Assembly (NCBI GenBank): GCA_934162445.1
Contig: CAKPIT010000003.1
Location: 124,001 to 188,000, forward strand
DNA: 64,000 nt
Source: an uncultured Bacilli bacterium
GTDB taxonomy: Bacteria > Bacillota_I > Bacilli_A > RF39 > UBA660
Direction of reading: 5' to 3'
Numbering within the stretch: position 1 is the first letter of the stretch; each line of letters begins with the position of its first letter. Made by a program: the position numbers and the translations under genes. Shown in pieces: positions 8,140-17,272 of the stretch. The notes beneath the pieces are model-generated. The model was given only the letters and a program-made list of their open reading frames with translations. It was not told the DNA's origin and made no database searches.

Positions 8140-9045
8140 ATGCAAGATTTTTTAAAAGAAGTAGAGAAAGAAGATATTGGTAAAGTCACCAAAGATGTTT
8201 TTATAAGTAAATATACAACCTATAAAGTAGGGGGTCTTGCCAAAGTTATTATTTATCCTAAAAATATTGATAAGTTAGTAATACTTTGTCGCTTAATTAA
8301 AAAGTATCAACTTAAATACATGGTTTTAGGTAATGGTAGCAATGTATTATTTAGTGATAAAACCTATGATGGTGTTATTATAAAATTAGATAACTTCAAC
8401 AAAATAGAATTTGTCGGTAATAAAGTAATTTGTGGCTCTGGGGCCTCTTTAATGAAAGTATCAAGAGAAGCTTTAAAAAGATCCTTAGCTGGTCTTGAAT
8501 TTGCAAGTGGTATCCCTGCATCTATTGGGGGTGCTATTTACATGAATGCTGGAGCCTATAAAAGTGATATGGGCTATATTACAACAAGCGTTAAAGTATT
8601 AACTCCTGATTTAAAAATTATCACTCTAACCAATAAAGAAATGGCTTTTCACTACCGTGATAGTTTCTTACAACATAATAAAAACTACATCTGTTTAGAA
8701 GCCACCTTAAGATTAGAAAAAGGGGATAAAGAAGCCCTTGAAGAAGTCACTAAAGATCGTAAAGAACGAAGAGTTAAAACTCAACCTTTAACCTATCCAA
8801 GTGCTGGTAGTGTCTTTAGAAATCCCGATGATGTACCCGCTGGTAAATTAATTGATGATTTAGGATTAAAAGGCTTAACCAAAGGTGGCGCCGAAGTTAG
8901 TAAAGTTCATGCTAACTTTATCATCAATAAAAATGAAGCTTCCGCAAAAGACATCCATGATTTAATGCTATTTGTTAAAGAAGCCGTTAAAGAACACTAT
9001 GGTATTGATTTAAGAATAGAACAAGAATTTATTAATTGGGAGTAG
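8140..9045 (+). CDS. murB: UDP-N-acetylenolpyruvoylglucosamine reductase
   Basis: FAD enzyme that reduces UDP-GlcNAc-enolpyruvate to UDP-MurNAc. Visible: FAD-binding region (TYKVGGLAKVI, LGNGSNVLF), SGIPASIGGAIYMNAGAY, the catalytic-serine region YPSAGSVFRNP, and the C-terminal VHANFIIN followed by a Glu-containing end. About 301 residues fits the shorter type II MurB of Firmicutes. ATG 8140 is preferred over 8131 because AAGGG is then 9 bases upstream. It lies between murG and divIB, as in many Firmicute division clusters. Confidence 0.95.
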   Translation: MQDFLKEVEKEDIGKVTKDVFISKYTTYKVGGLAKVIIYPKNIDKLVILCRLIKKYQLKYMVLGNGSNVLFSDKTYDGVIIKLDNFNKIEFVGNKVICGSGASLMKVSREALKRSLAGLEFASGIPASIGGAIYMNAGAYKSDMGYITTSVKVLTPDLKIITLTNKEMAFHYRDSFLQHNKNYICLEATLRLEKGDKEALEEVTKDRKERRVKTQPLTYPSAGSVFRNPDDVPAGKLIDDLGLKGLTKGGAEVSKVHANFIINKNEASAKDIHDLMLFVKEAVKEHYGIDLRIEQEFINWE

Positions 9046-9047
9046 TT

Positions 9048-9734
9048 ATGGCTAAAAAAGTAATAAAAAAGAAAAAACTTAAAATATTACCATTTTTAAC
9101 TTTTATAATAGTAATAGCTATTATTGTTTTTTCGTGTTTATTAGTTTTAAATAGTAAAGTCAGAAATATTATTATCACTGGTAATGAAATATTAAGTGAT
9201 GATGATATCATTTCCTTAGCAGGACTTACAAACTATCCTAGTTTTTATAAAACTCTTGATATAACGATATCAAAAAAAATAAAACAAAACAAAATTATAA
9301 ATAAAGTTACTATTACTCGTGAGTTTTACCATACTATTGTTATAAAAGTTAAAGAAAATCAAATTCTTTATAAACAAGAGTCAACTGGTAAATTTACTCT
9401 AGATAATTATGCTAAAGTAACCATTGATAAAGAAACCCCATATCTTGTTCCCCGTCTTATTAATGATATTCCAAACAACAAAATAAAAATCTTCAATAAA
9501 TATTTTAAACGTATAAACTTAAGCGTTCGGGAAAAAATTAGTGAAATTAGATATGAACCAAATCCCTATGATAAAGATCGTTTCTTATTATATATGGATG
9601 ATGGTAACAGTGTTTATCTAACTATTACCAAGTTTGAAAGATTAAACTATTATAATGACGTCTTAAGTCAACTTGAAGGCAAAAAAGGAATCCTTTATCT
9701 AGATTCTGGTAATCATTTTCAAGTAATGGAATAA
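9048..9734 (+). CDS. divIB: Cell-division protein DivIB/FtsQ
   Basis: Bitopic divisome protein, 228 residues. The basic cytoplasmic start (AKKVIKKKKLK) is followed by one membrane helix (about 15-35) and an extracytoplasmic POTRA domain (VRNIIITGNEILSDDDIISLAGL) and beta domain. It links the septal peptidoglycan synthase complex with FtsB/FtsL. Start 9048 has GGGAG 5 bases upstream. It is the last gene of the operon and is followed by an imperfect hairpin with a T run. Sequence of this family is poorly conserved; context with murG and murB strengthens the call. Confidence 0.88.
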   Translation: MAKKVIKKKKLKILPFLTFIIVIAIIVFSCLLVLNSKVRNIIITGNEILSDDDIISLAGLTNYPSFYKTLDITISKKIKQNKIINKVTITREFYHTIVIKVKENQILYKQESTGKFTLDNYAKVTIDKETPYLVPRLINDIPNNKIKIFNKYFKRINLSVREKISEIRYEPNPYDKDRFLLYMDDGNSVYLTITKFERLNYYNDVLSQLEGKKGILYLDSGNHFQVME

Positions 9735-9751
9735 AATATGATACAAAAAAT

Positions 9752-9785
9752 TAGAGGTTCAATATATTTTGAGCTTCTCTTTTTT
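9752..9785 (+). terminator. Terminator of the envelope operon
   Basis: AGAGG.TTCAA and TTGAGCTTCTCT form an imperfect hairpin followed by a T run to 9785. Confidence 0.6.
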
Positions 9786-9872
9786 AAATTTGTATAATGT
9801 ATCATCTCACCTTTTCCCACTACCACCCCCAAAATTTGAGTGATTATTTTCGTTTATTTTTATGTAGATGAG

Positions 9873-10206
9873 TTATGAAGAGAGTAGTAATGTTATTAAA
9901 ATGACAGGAGCACCTCCTACTACCGATGCAACTGGGAAAGCAAGACTTAATGAAGGGTCAGTTCTTAATTTTCCATACAATTCTGACATTGAGATATTGG
10001 GATTCCTTCTAATTAAGTCCCGAATCCGTTTTAATTCTATTTCAGTATGAGCATTAGGATGTGGTGTTAACGGCCTATGCGATTTATCTATTAATGATTC
10101 TTTTGTTCCATTAAATTTTTTATTCCATTTCTATATAATTTGTAGCATAATACTTTGTGTTTAATTCATGTGGTATATAACGTTGATTTTGTGATATACT
10201 TGTCAT
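9873..10206 (-). pseudogene. Decayed transposase (DDE/integrase-type, HTH end only)
   Basis: Read on the minus strand, an ATG at 10206 opens with MTSISQNQRYIPHELNTKYYA and hits a stop after about 29 codons. A second frame then carries WNKKFNGTKESLIDKSHRPL and TPHPNAHTEIELKRIRDLIR, followed by RRNPNISMSELYGKLRT. This is the helix-turn-helix N-terminus of a transposase/integrase family common in gut Firmicutes. The middle helix region expected between YYA and WNKKF is missing, a frameshift separates the parts, and the catalytic DDE domain is absent. It is non-functional. No clear terminal inverted repeats were found. A plus-strand frame at 9868-10050 is its antisense shadow. Confidence 0.75.
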
Positions 10207-10400
10207 AAGCAATAAGTCCTTTCTATATTTTAATATTTTATCGGATTTTTTGCTTTTTTTCTATATGTGTGGTGTCACATCAATTGTAACGCTACATTTT
10301 CCGGTAACTGAATAAGAGTAATCTATTGCTTTTTACTAATTTCTTTGATATGATAATTCTGATAGTGACATTTATTATATTTAAAAGTTACTAATATAAA

Positions 10401-10590
10401 AAGAATAATGAAAAAACAGTGAGAGAAACGAGTACAAATGTTAATTAAAAAATAGAGAGTTAAGATGTGGTGGAACTTAACAATTAACTTTTGGAAGGCT
10501 ACTTCTTTAGTTTTGTGGGTTAAATCCCTTATCAGTAATTAAGACCAAAATAGGATGGTACCGGGCAGTTATGTCCTCCTATTAAGGTCT
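10401..10590 (+). ncRNA. T-box leader, alanine specifier
   Basis: A tRNA-sensing leader. Stem I marks are GAGTACAA, AGAGAG and GGTGGAA. The 3' side of the specifier loop reads GGAAGGCTAC, giving a GCT (Ala) specifier at 10498-10500. The conserved T-box AGGATGGTACCGGGC is at 10552-10566. The competing terminator pairs AAGACC (from 10541) with GGTCTT before a T run ending near 10594. Uncharged tRNA-Ala would stabilise the antiterminator and allow expression of the downstream genes. The specifier agrees with alaS being third in the operon. Confidence 0.88.
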
Positions 10591-10613
10591 TTTTGTGTGT
10601 GAGGAGTGATATT

Positions 10614-11159
10614 ATGAAAATATTTTTATTAGCTGGTAATGCCGGCTGTGGTAAAGACTTTTTAGGTACTTATATGAAAAGATGCTATGATGCTTTAAAT
10701 GAGCCAGCCTGCATTATGCATCTTACAGCCCCTCTTTATGAGTATGCTAAAAACTATTTTAGTTGGAATGGTGATATGCGGGATAAGCCCCGTGAATTCT
10801 TACAAGAAATGGGAATTGAAGTCATTAAAAACAAACTTGGTAAAGAGACCTTTTTAGTTGATAGACTTTGTGAAGATATTGATATTTTAAAAAATTACTT
10901 TGAAGTTTTCATTATCACTGATGGCCGGTTAGTAAGTGAATTTGAAGAATTAAAAAAACGGTTTAAAGATATTAAAATCATTCATGTTATAAGGGATAAT
11001 TATGAAAATAATTTAACTTTAAAAGAGAAAAGCCACATTACAGAGACTGATTTTTTAAATTATAAAGATTATGATTATGTTGTTAATAATACTACTAAAG
11101 AAGCTTTAGAAAAAGAAGCTGATAAAATAATTCGTATGGAAGATGAGGATATAATATGA
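10614..11159 (+). CDS. P-loop kinase, deoxynucleoside-monophosphate-kinase-like
   Basis: 181 residues. A Walker A loop (AGNAGCGKD, residues 7-15) opens the protein, and IITDGRLVSEFEEL near 105 followed by IHVIRD resembles the lid and base-binding part of phage-type dNMP kinases. The usual Ser/Thr after the lysine of Walker A is Asp here. I infer a nucleotide kinase; the substrate is unknown. ATG 10614 has GAGGAG upstream. It is the first gene behind the alanine T-box and overlaps the next gene by 4 bases. Confidence 0.65.
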   Translation: MKIFLLAGNAGCGKDFLGTYMKRCYDALNEPACIMHLTAPLYEYAKNYFSWNGDMRDKPREFLQEMGIEVIKNKLGKETFLVDRLCEDIDILKNYFEVFIITDGRLVSEFEELKKRFKDIKIIHVIRDNYENNLTLKEKSHITETDFLNYKDYDYVVNNTTKEALEKEADKIIRMEDEDII

Positions 11160-11713
11160 ATAAGTTAATAGCAGTTGTTGGTATGAGTGGTACCGGTAAA
11201 AGTGTAGCCACTGATTATTTAGAGAAAAAAGGATATCATAAAATCTATTTTGGTGGTGTCATTTATCAAAAAATGAAGGAAGAAAATATTGAAATTACCC
11301 CATCTTCTCAACGTCTTTATAGGGAAGCTTTACGAAATAAGTATGGAATGGCTGCAGTTGCTATTTTACTATTAGATGAGATTAAAGAAAGTTATCAAAA
11401 AGGGGATACTGTTCTTGATGGTTTATACTCATGGGATGAGTATTTAACCTTAAAAAAAGAATTTAAAGATAATCTAAAAATGATTTGTGTATGTACTGAT
11501 AAGGCTATCCGTTATAACCGTGTTGCAAATAGAAAAGATAGACCCTTTAACCATGATGAGATCATCGCAAGAGACATTAGTGAAATTGAAAATCTGGCCA
11601 AGGGAGGTCCGATTGCCTACAGTGATTATTACATACTAAATAATGGTGATTTAAATAACTATTATACTCGTTTAGAAGAAATATTATTAGATATAGACAA
11701 AGGAGAGAAGTAA
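11156..11713 (+). CDS. P-loop nucleotide kinase-like protein (AAA/dCoA-kinase type)
   Basis: 185 residues with Walker A VVGMSGTGKS (7-16) and an arrangement like small kinases of the dephospho-CoA/adenylate kinase fold: GLYSWDEYLTLKKEF near 91 and a basic RYNRVANRKDRP segment near 120. The pair with the preceding kinase, joined by an ATGA overlap, suggests that they act together, perhaps in nucleotide salvage. The exact reaction is unknown. It ends one base before alaS. Confidence 0.6.
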   Translation: MNKLIAVVGMSGTGKSVATDYLEKKGYHKIYFGGVIYQKMKEENIEITPSSQRLYREALRNKYGMAAVAILLLDEIKESYQKGDTVLDGLYSWDEYLTLKKEFKDNLKMICVCTDKAIRYNRVANRKDRPFNHDEIIARDISEIENLAKGGPIAYSDYYILNNGDLNNYYTRLEEILLDIDKGEK

Positions 11714-11714
11714 A

Positions 11715-14405
11715 ATGCGTACAATGAGTAGTGATGAAATAAGAGAAATGTTTATTAAGTTTTTTGAAAGCAAGAATCATAAATATGTAAGTAGTGCCCC
11801 TTTAGTACCTATTAATGATGATTCCTTATTATGGATAAATGCGGGTGTTACGCCATTAAAAAAATATTTTGATGGTTCCGTAACTCCGGATTCAAGACGA
11901 ATTGTTAATATTCAAAAATGTATTAGAACTAACGATATTGAAAACGTTGGTGTGACAAGACGTCATCAAACTTTCTTTGAAATGATGGGTAACTTTTCAA
12001 TTGGTGATTACTTTCGTGATGAAGCGATTGCTTTTGCTTATGAACTTTTAACGAGTGCTGAATGGTTTGCGATTCCAAAAGAAAAACTTTACGTTACCGT
12101 TTATACCAATGATCGTGATAGTTATAACCGCTGGGTCGAATTAGGATTTATTGAAAGCCATATTATTAAACTTGATAATAATTATTGGGAAATTGGGGAA
12201 GGACCATGTGGCCCTGATAGTGAAATATTCTATGATTTAGGCCCTTCATTTGATAAAGATGGTCATGCTTTTGAAAAATTCTCTCAAGATGAAGATCAAG
12301 ATCGTTATGTGGAAATTTGGAATATTGTTTTCAGTCAATACAATTCTAAAAAAGGTGTAGCAAGGGACAAATATCAAGAATTACCTCATAAAAATATTGA
12401 TACGGGTGCTGGTCTTGAAAGATGGTGTTGTATTTTCCAAAATGTTGATTCCAACTTTGAAACTGACTTATTTAGACCAATTATTAATAAAATTGAAGAA
12501 TTAAGTGGCGTTTTATATAACGGTGATCCTGCTTTTAAAGTTATTGCTGATCATATGCGTGCTGTTACTTTCGCCCTATCTGATGGGGCAAATTTTGGTA
12601 ATACTGGCCGTGATTATATCTTAAGAAGGTTAGTAAGACGTAGTGTCCGTTTTGGTAAGAAATTAGGATTCAATGAACCATTTCTATATAAATTAGTACC
12701 TACTATCGTTCAAGTCATGGGCAAAGCTTATCCGGAAATAAAAGCTAAATCCGGCGATGTTGCTATTTATATTCTTGATGAAGAAAAATTATTCTTAAAT
12801 ACTTTAGCCGATGGTGAAAATAGACTAGATGAAATCATTGCTACCACTACTAATAACACTATAAGTGGTTATGATGCTTTCAAATTATATGATACTTTTG
12901 GTTTTCCGATTGAATTAACTGAAGAAATTGCTAATGAAAAAGGCTACAGTGTTGATAAAGAAGAATTTGTTGCCTATATGGAAAAACAACGTGAACTTGC
13001 TAAAAAGAATGCGCGTAGTAAAACGGCTATGGCTAGTCAAAAACAAGTATTAATGGATTTTGTTAAACCATCTACTTTCGTTTATGGCTTATATCGTTTG
13101 AAAAGTAGTGTTTTAGCTATTGTTAGCAAAGATAGTCTTTTAAAAACTCTTGATCATGATGGTTATATCATTTTAAAAAGAACCTGCTTCTATTCTGAAA
13201 GTGGAGGTCAAGTATCTGATACCGGTATGATTATTGGTAAAAACTTTAATGCCCGCGTAATCGATGTTTTTAAAGGCCCAAATGGTCAACATATTCACAA
13301 AGTTAAACTATTAGATGGTAAAATAAATGTTAACGATGAAGTAGAAGTAATTATTGATAAACCAAGACGAAAAGCTATTGAAGCTAATCATTCCAGCGTT
13401 CATTTATTACAATATGCTCTTCAAGTTTGTGTTGACAAAAACATAAGACAATCAGGTAGTTATGTTGATGATACTAAACTACGTTTTGACTTCACTTGTC
13501 CATCTAAAATCTGTGATGAAGACTTAGTTAAAACTGAAGATTTAGTAAATTCTATCATTAAAAAACAAGTAATAACTTCAACCGAAACTATGCCTTTAGA
13601 AAAAGCTAAACAACTAGGAGCTATGGCCCTTTTTGGCGAAAAATATAAAGATGAAGTTCGAGTTGTTAAAATTGATAAATCTATGGAATTATGTGGCGGA
13701 ACTCATGTTGCCAACACTAAAGACATTAAAAAATTTGCTATTTATAATTTTGAATCTAAAGGAAGTAATACCTATCGTATTGAAGCTGTAACAAGTGATC
13801 GCTTAGAAGCAACCTTATTCAAAGTTATTAAACCATATAATGATGAGATGATTAAATTATTAATAAAAGCTAAAGAAATAGTCTCTTTAGGTAAACAAAG
13901 TGGTATTGATCTTGACTTTGATGTTGATATTGATAATTCTAAACCAACTTCATATAAAGATATTATCTTTAATCAAAATGAATTAAGCTATATTCAATCA
14001 GAAGTAAAAGCCCTTGAGAAAAAATATCATAGTCTTCTTGAAAAGAAAACTTTAAAAGATCTTGATACTTATTTAGCTAACATGAAAGTAATAAATAACT
14101 ATAATTATATTTATCTAGAATTTAAAAATATGGAAACATTCCTTATTAAATCTATTGTTGATAGTTTATGTAATAAAGTTCCAAATCTCTTCGTATTTGT
14201 TGCTAATATCAAGGAAAATAATAGTGTTAATATTATTGCTCGCAGTTCTATTAAAGAAATTAGTGCTGGGCCTGTTGTTAAAAATATCGCTACAACTTAT
14301 GGCGGTAATGGGGGAGGAAGTAATACTTTTGCCCGTGGTGGTATTAAAAGTGCAACATCCCTAACTGAAATCAAAAAAACCTTAGAGGATATGTTAAATG
14401 CTTAA
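11715..14405 (+). CDS. alaS: Alanine--tRNA ligase
   Basis: Class II synthetase charging tRNA-Ala, 896 residues. The order is catalytic core (about 1-350: SSAPLVPINDDSLLWINAGV, FFEMMGNFSIGDYF, GAGLERW), tRNA recognition, editing domain with HSSVH near 562 and CGGTHV near 660, then the C-Ala domain with the glycine-rich GGNGGGSNTFARGG near the end. The editing motif HSSVH keeps both histidines of the usual HxxxH. It is controlled by the alanine T-box at 10401-10590. The stop overlaps the start of holA by 8 bases. Confidence 0.97.
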   Translation: MRTMSSDEIREMFIKFFESKNHKYVSSAPLVPINDDSLLWINAGVTPLKKYFDGSVTPDSRRIVNIQKCIRTNDIENVGVTRRHQTFFEMMGNFSIGDYFRDEAIAFAYELLTSAEWFAIPKEKLYVTVYTNDRDSYNRWVELGFIESHIIKLDNNYWEIGEGPCGPDSEIFYDLGPSFDKDGHAFEKFSQDEDQDRYVEIWNIVFSQYNSKKGVARDKYQELPHKNIDTGAGLERWCCIFQNVDSNFETDLFRPIINKIEELSGVLYNGDPAFKVIADHMRAVTFALSDGANFGNTGRDYILRRLVRRSVRFGKKLGFNEPFLYKLVPTIVQVMGKAYPEIKAKSGDVAIYILDEEKLFLNTLADGENRLDEIIATTTNNTISGYDAFKLYDTFGFPIELTEEIANEKGYSVDKEEFVAYMEKQRELAKKNARSKTAMASQKQVLMDFVKPSTFVYGLYRLKSSVLAIVSKDSLLKTLDHDGYIILKRTCFYSESGGQVSDTGMIIGKNFNARVIDVFKGPNGQHIHKVKLLDGKINVNDEVEVIIDKPRRKAIEANHSSVHLLQYALQVCVDKNIRQSGSYVDDTKLRFDFTCPSKICDEDLVKTEDLVNSIIKKQVITSTETMPLEKAKQLGAMALFGEKYKDEVRVVKIDKSMELCGGTHVANTKDIKKFAIYNFESKGSNTYRIEAVTSDRLEATLFKVIKPYNDEMIKLLIKAKEIVSLGKQSGIDLDFDVDIDNSKPTSYKDIIFNQNELSYIQSEVKALEKKYHSLLEKKTLKDLDTYLANMKVINNYNYIYLEFKNMETFLIKSIVDSLCNKVPNLFVFVANIKENNSVNIIARSSIKEISAGPVVKNIATTYGGNGGGSNTFARGGIKSATSLTEIKKTLEDMLNA

Positions 14406-15309
14406 TTATCTTCTTGAAAGTCCATCTCCCAGCTTAATTTCCCTTAAAATTAAAGAGATAGTTACAAATCATTCTTTTACTGATGCTACCATAACTACTT
14501 ATGACCTAGAAGAAAAAAGCTTACAAGACGTAATTGAAGATGCTAACACTATCTCTTTTCTTACTCCTAAAAAAGTAATAATTGCTACTAATTTTAATAA
14601 AAATAAAGATGATTTAAAAGTCTTAGAAGCTTATCTTGATCATGCTTATCCGGATGTTTTATTAATTATTACTACTGATAAAATTGATAAAAGAAGACAT
14701 AAAAATATTATTAAAAAATTAACTTATCTAACTTTAGAAGTTAAAGCTTCTAATATTATTTCTACTTCTTTAACTGATTATAAAGTTGATTTTAAAGTAA
14801 AAAGACTTTTAGAAGAATATTATCAAAATGATTTAGAAAGATTAATAAGAGAAATAGAGAAATTAAAACTTGCCTTTATGAACACCAAAAAAATAACTTA
14901 TCAAGATGCTTTTAATCTCTTAGAAAAGCCTTTAGATAATCAAGATAACTTATCATTTGCCCTAGTAAGGAATATGGCTTTAAAGGATAAAAAAGAAGCT
15001 CTTATTACTTATCAAGAATTACTTAATTACAACATTGAATGTTACTCTATAATTGGTCTTTTAGAAAGTCAATATCGTCTTCTTTATCAAGTAAAAGTCT
15101 TAACCTTAAAAAGATTATCATCTAAAGAAATCAGTGAAATCTTAGAAGTGCATCCATACCGCGTTAAAAAAAGTCTAGAATTACTTAGTTATTACACTTT
15201 AAAAGAGTTAAGACTCTTTCTAAAAAAACTAGCTAAAACCGATTACTACCTTAAAAGTGGTAAAATAAGTAGCGAATTCATTATTGATCTGCTAATATTA
15301 AATAATTGA
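14398..15309 (+). CDS. holA: DNA polymerase III subunit delta
   Basis: 303 residues. The clamp-loader subunit that opens the beta sliding clamp. Recognised from the N-terminal pattern MLNYLLESPSPSLIS, FLTPKKVIIATNF and the C-terminal KLAKTDYYLKSG helix typical of HolA; delta has no functional Walker A and none is seen. It overlaps alaS by 8 bases and so is translationally coupled, placing a replication gene under tRNA-Ala T-box control. Confidence 0.85.
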   Translation: MLNYLLESPSPSLISLKIKEIVTNHSFTDATITTYDLEEKSLQDVIEDANTISFLTPKKVIIATNFNKNKDDLKVLEAYLDHAYPDVLLIITTDKIDKRRHKNIIKKLTYLTLEVKASNIISTSLTDYKVDFKVKRLLEEYYQNDLERLIREIEKLKLAFMNTKKITYQDAFNLLEKPLDNQDNLSFALVRNMALKDKKEALITYQELLNYNIECYSIIGLLESQYRLLYQVKVLTLKRLSSKEISEILEVHPYRVKKSLELLSYYTLKELRLFLKKLAKTDYYLKSGKISSEFIIDLLILNN

Positions 15310-15334
15310 CAATTATTTAAACTAATGTTATAAT
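15306..15334 (+). promoter_or_regulatory. Consensus promoter
   Basis: TTGACA (15306-15311), 17 bases, TATAAT (15329-15334) with an extended TGT. The -35 overlaps the holA stop codon. It drives the 15365 gene. Confidence 0.85.
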
Positions 15335-15364
15335 ATAGAGCAAAAAAAATGAGAGAGGGATTAT

Positions 15365-15997
15365 ATGGATGCGTTAAGTAGAAAAGAGCTTGCAGAATTT
15401 AAAACAAGATTTGAGACCATGAGCGAAGAGGAGTTATATGAAATAATTTCCCCTAGAAACTATCATAATGAGGACTTAAGAACTCTATGTCGTATTAAAA
15501 GTATTAATGTTCAAGCATTAGTTAAAATGCTTAATTTAAATAAAAGTCTAAGACTTGAACTTGTACAAAATAGAAAAGACATTAAGAACATCTATAATAG
15601 TGAACGTTCATATTATACAGGAATTGCTGAAGAAGTTATGACTGAGTTACGTGCTATTAAAAAAGATGGTTATCAAAAACCACTTAATTTATATGAATAC
15701 TATTCTAATCACAGTGAAAACATTATTAAGTTAGCTAACTTGGTAAGTAGTTTCCATAATTTAGAAGAACGTTCTATGATTAGAAATTATTTAATCGAAA
15801 ATGGTACTCTTGTTGATCCACTTGTAAAGCAGGATATCTCATCTTTAAAACAACAAAAGATAATTACTTGTGCTAGTGAGACTATTCCCTTTACTTTATC
15901 AGAATTAGATCAGGCTCTTACCGATATTGAAGCTAAAAGAATGGTTCTAACTAAAGGAACTGTTCATGGTGCATTAAAAAAACAAAAAGGAATTTAA
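15365..15997 (+). CDS. Hypothetical protein
   Basis: 210 residues, mostly helical in appearance, no signal or membrane segment; not recognised. Notable stretches are MSEEELYEIISPRNYHNEDL and ALTDIEAKRMVLTKGTVHGA. It has a perfect consensus promoter and a GAGAGGG ribosome site, so expression is probably strong. It converges with rarA, overlapping its stop by 4 bases. Confidence 0.75.
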   Translation: MDALSRKELAEFKTRFETMSEEELYEIISPRNYHNEDLRTLCRIKSINVQALVKMLNLNKSLRLELVQNRKDIKNIYNSERSYYTGIAEEVMTELRAIKKDGYQKPLNLYEYYSNHSENIIKLANLVSSFHNLEERSMIRNYLIENGTLVDPLVKQDISSLKQQKIITCASETIPFTLSELDQALTDIEAKRMVLTKGTVHGALKKQKGI

Positions 15998-16016
15998 ACG
16001 CCTTTTTTTTGTTTTT
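15977..16016. terminator. Bidirectional terminator between convergent genes
   Basis: An A-rich arm with AAAAAGG pairs with CCTTTTT around the overlapping stop codons, giving a T run in both directions. Confidence 0.65.
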
Positions 16017-17211
16017 CTAAATATAAATAAATATCTCTAAGTTTCGCTTCGTATCCTAAACTCTTAGGATGATAATACTTTTTATTTTTTAGTTTATCGG
16101 GTAAATATTGTTGTCTAACAAAGGCATTTGGATAATCATGCGGATACTTATAATCATTAGCAGGTGGTTTAATATGAACAGGAATTGCTCCAAAATCACC
16201 TTTTTCAATATCCTTAATTGCTTCATCAAGGGCAATATGAGCGGTATTACTTTTAGGGGATAGGGCCATTTCACTAACAATCGTTCCAAGCGCAATTCTT
16301 GCTTCCGGAAGTCCTACCAATTTCGCTGCTTCAATTGCTGCCATTACTTTCGGTCCTATTGAGGGATTAGCAAGTCCTATATCTTCATAAGCAATAACAC
16401 TAAGGCGTCTAAAAATACTATCAAGATCACCGATCATAATAAGTCTTGCCAAATAGTGAAGGGAAGCATCAATATCACTCCCTCTTATTGATTTTTGTAA
16501 AGCCGATAACATATCATAATAATTATTACCATTCTTATCCGCAAAAAACACCGGTTTATTATTTACCTTTTTAATAACCTCTATAGTAACATTTTTATCC
16601 GTCGTCGAAAAATAGGCTACTTCTAGTAGGTTATATGCGAATCTTAAATCATTATTAGCTAGTCTTGCAATATATTTAATAGCATCATCATCAATTTTAA
16701 TACCTTTTAAATATTCACTCTTAATTGCTTTATTTAATCCGATAATAATATCACTTTCCGTTAAATTTTTTAATTCAAATAATTGACATCTACTTCTAAT
16801 AGCTGGATTAATGGCATGATAAGGATTACTAGTAGTCATTCCAATTAAAGTAATAAGACCACTTTCTAAAGAAGGTAATAAGATATCCTGTTTATCTTTA
16901 TTAAGTCTATGAATTTCATCCATAATTAGGACCATCCCATCATGCATCTTCGCTTCTTCAATCACTATATCTAAATCTTTTTTAGAATTAATAGTAGCAT
17001 TTAAAAAGCGATAACGAACATCCAAATCATTAATAATAGCATGAGCAATTGAAGTTTTACCAATTCCCGGATTGCCATATAAAATCATTGAAAATAACTT
17101 TTTATTATTAACAAGATTCGTTAAAATTTTATCTTTCCCAATCAAGTGTGTTTGCCCAATTACATCATTTAAACTATGAGGAGCCATTTTAATAGCTAAG
17201 GGTTTATCCAT
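15994..17211 (-). CDS. rarA: Replication-associated recombination protein A (AAA+ ATPase)
   Basis: RarA/MgsA, a clamp-loader-like ATPase acting at stalled replication forks. Walker A GNPGIGKTS near residue 48, Walker B LIMDEIHR near 96, sensor 1 TTSNP, and the C-terminal domain ANPSIGP...ALDEAIKDIE and YPHDYPNAF are intact. I place the start at 17211 (MDKPLAIKM) with GGTG upstream; the longer frame to 17283 runs through a terminator. 405 residues matches the family. Confidence 0.93.
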   Translation of the reverse strand: MDKPLAIKMAPHSLNDVIGQTHLIGKDKILTNLVNNKKLFSMILYGNPGIGKTSIAHAIINDLDVRYRFLNATINSKKDLDIVIEEAKMHDGMVLIMDEIHRLNKDKQDILLPSLESGLITLIGMTTSNPYHAINPAIRSRCQLFELKNLTESDIIIGLNKAIKSEYLKGIKIDDDAIKYIARLANNDLRFAYNLLEVAYFSTTDKNVTIEVIKKVNNKPVFFADKNGNNYYDMLSALQKSIRGSDIDASLHYLARLIMIGDLDSIFRRLSVIAYEDIGLANPSIGPKVMAAIEAAKLVGLPEARIALGTIVSEMALSPKSNTAHIALDEAIKDIEKGDFGAIPVHIKPPANDYKYPHDYPNAFVRQQYLPDKLKNKKYYHPKSLGYEAKLRDIYLYLEKQKKGV

Positions 17212-17246
17212 ATTATCACCTTCTTTTTGTCTATTAATTATTATAT

Positions 17247-17272
17247 AAAAAAAACTGGGGATAGTCCAGTTT
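17247..17272 (-). terminator. Terminator after the 17273-18061 gene
   Basis: On the minus strand AAACTGG pairs with CCAGTTT over a 7-base loop, followed by a T run (A residues 17247-17251 on the plus strand). Confidence 0.75.

Noticed and set aside
9868..10050. Plus-strand reading frame of 60 codons
   Set aside because: No ribosome site, and it is the antisense of the decayed transposase on the minus strand.
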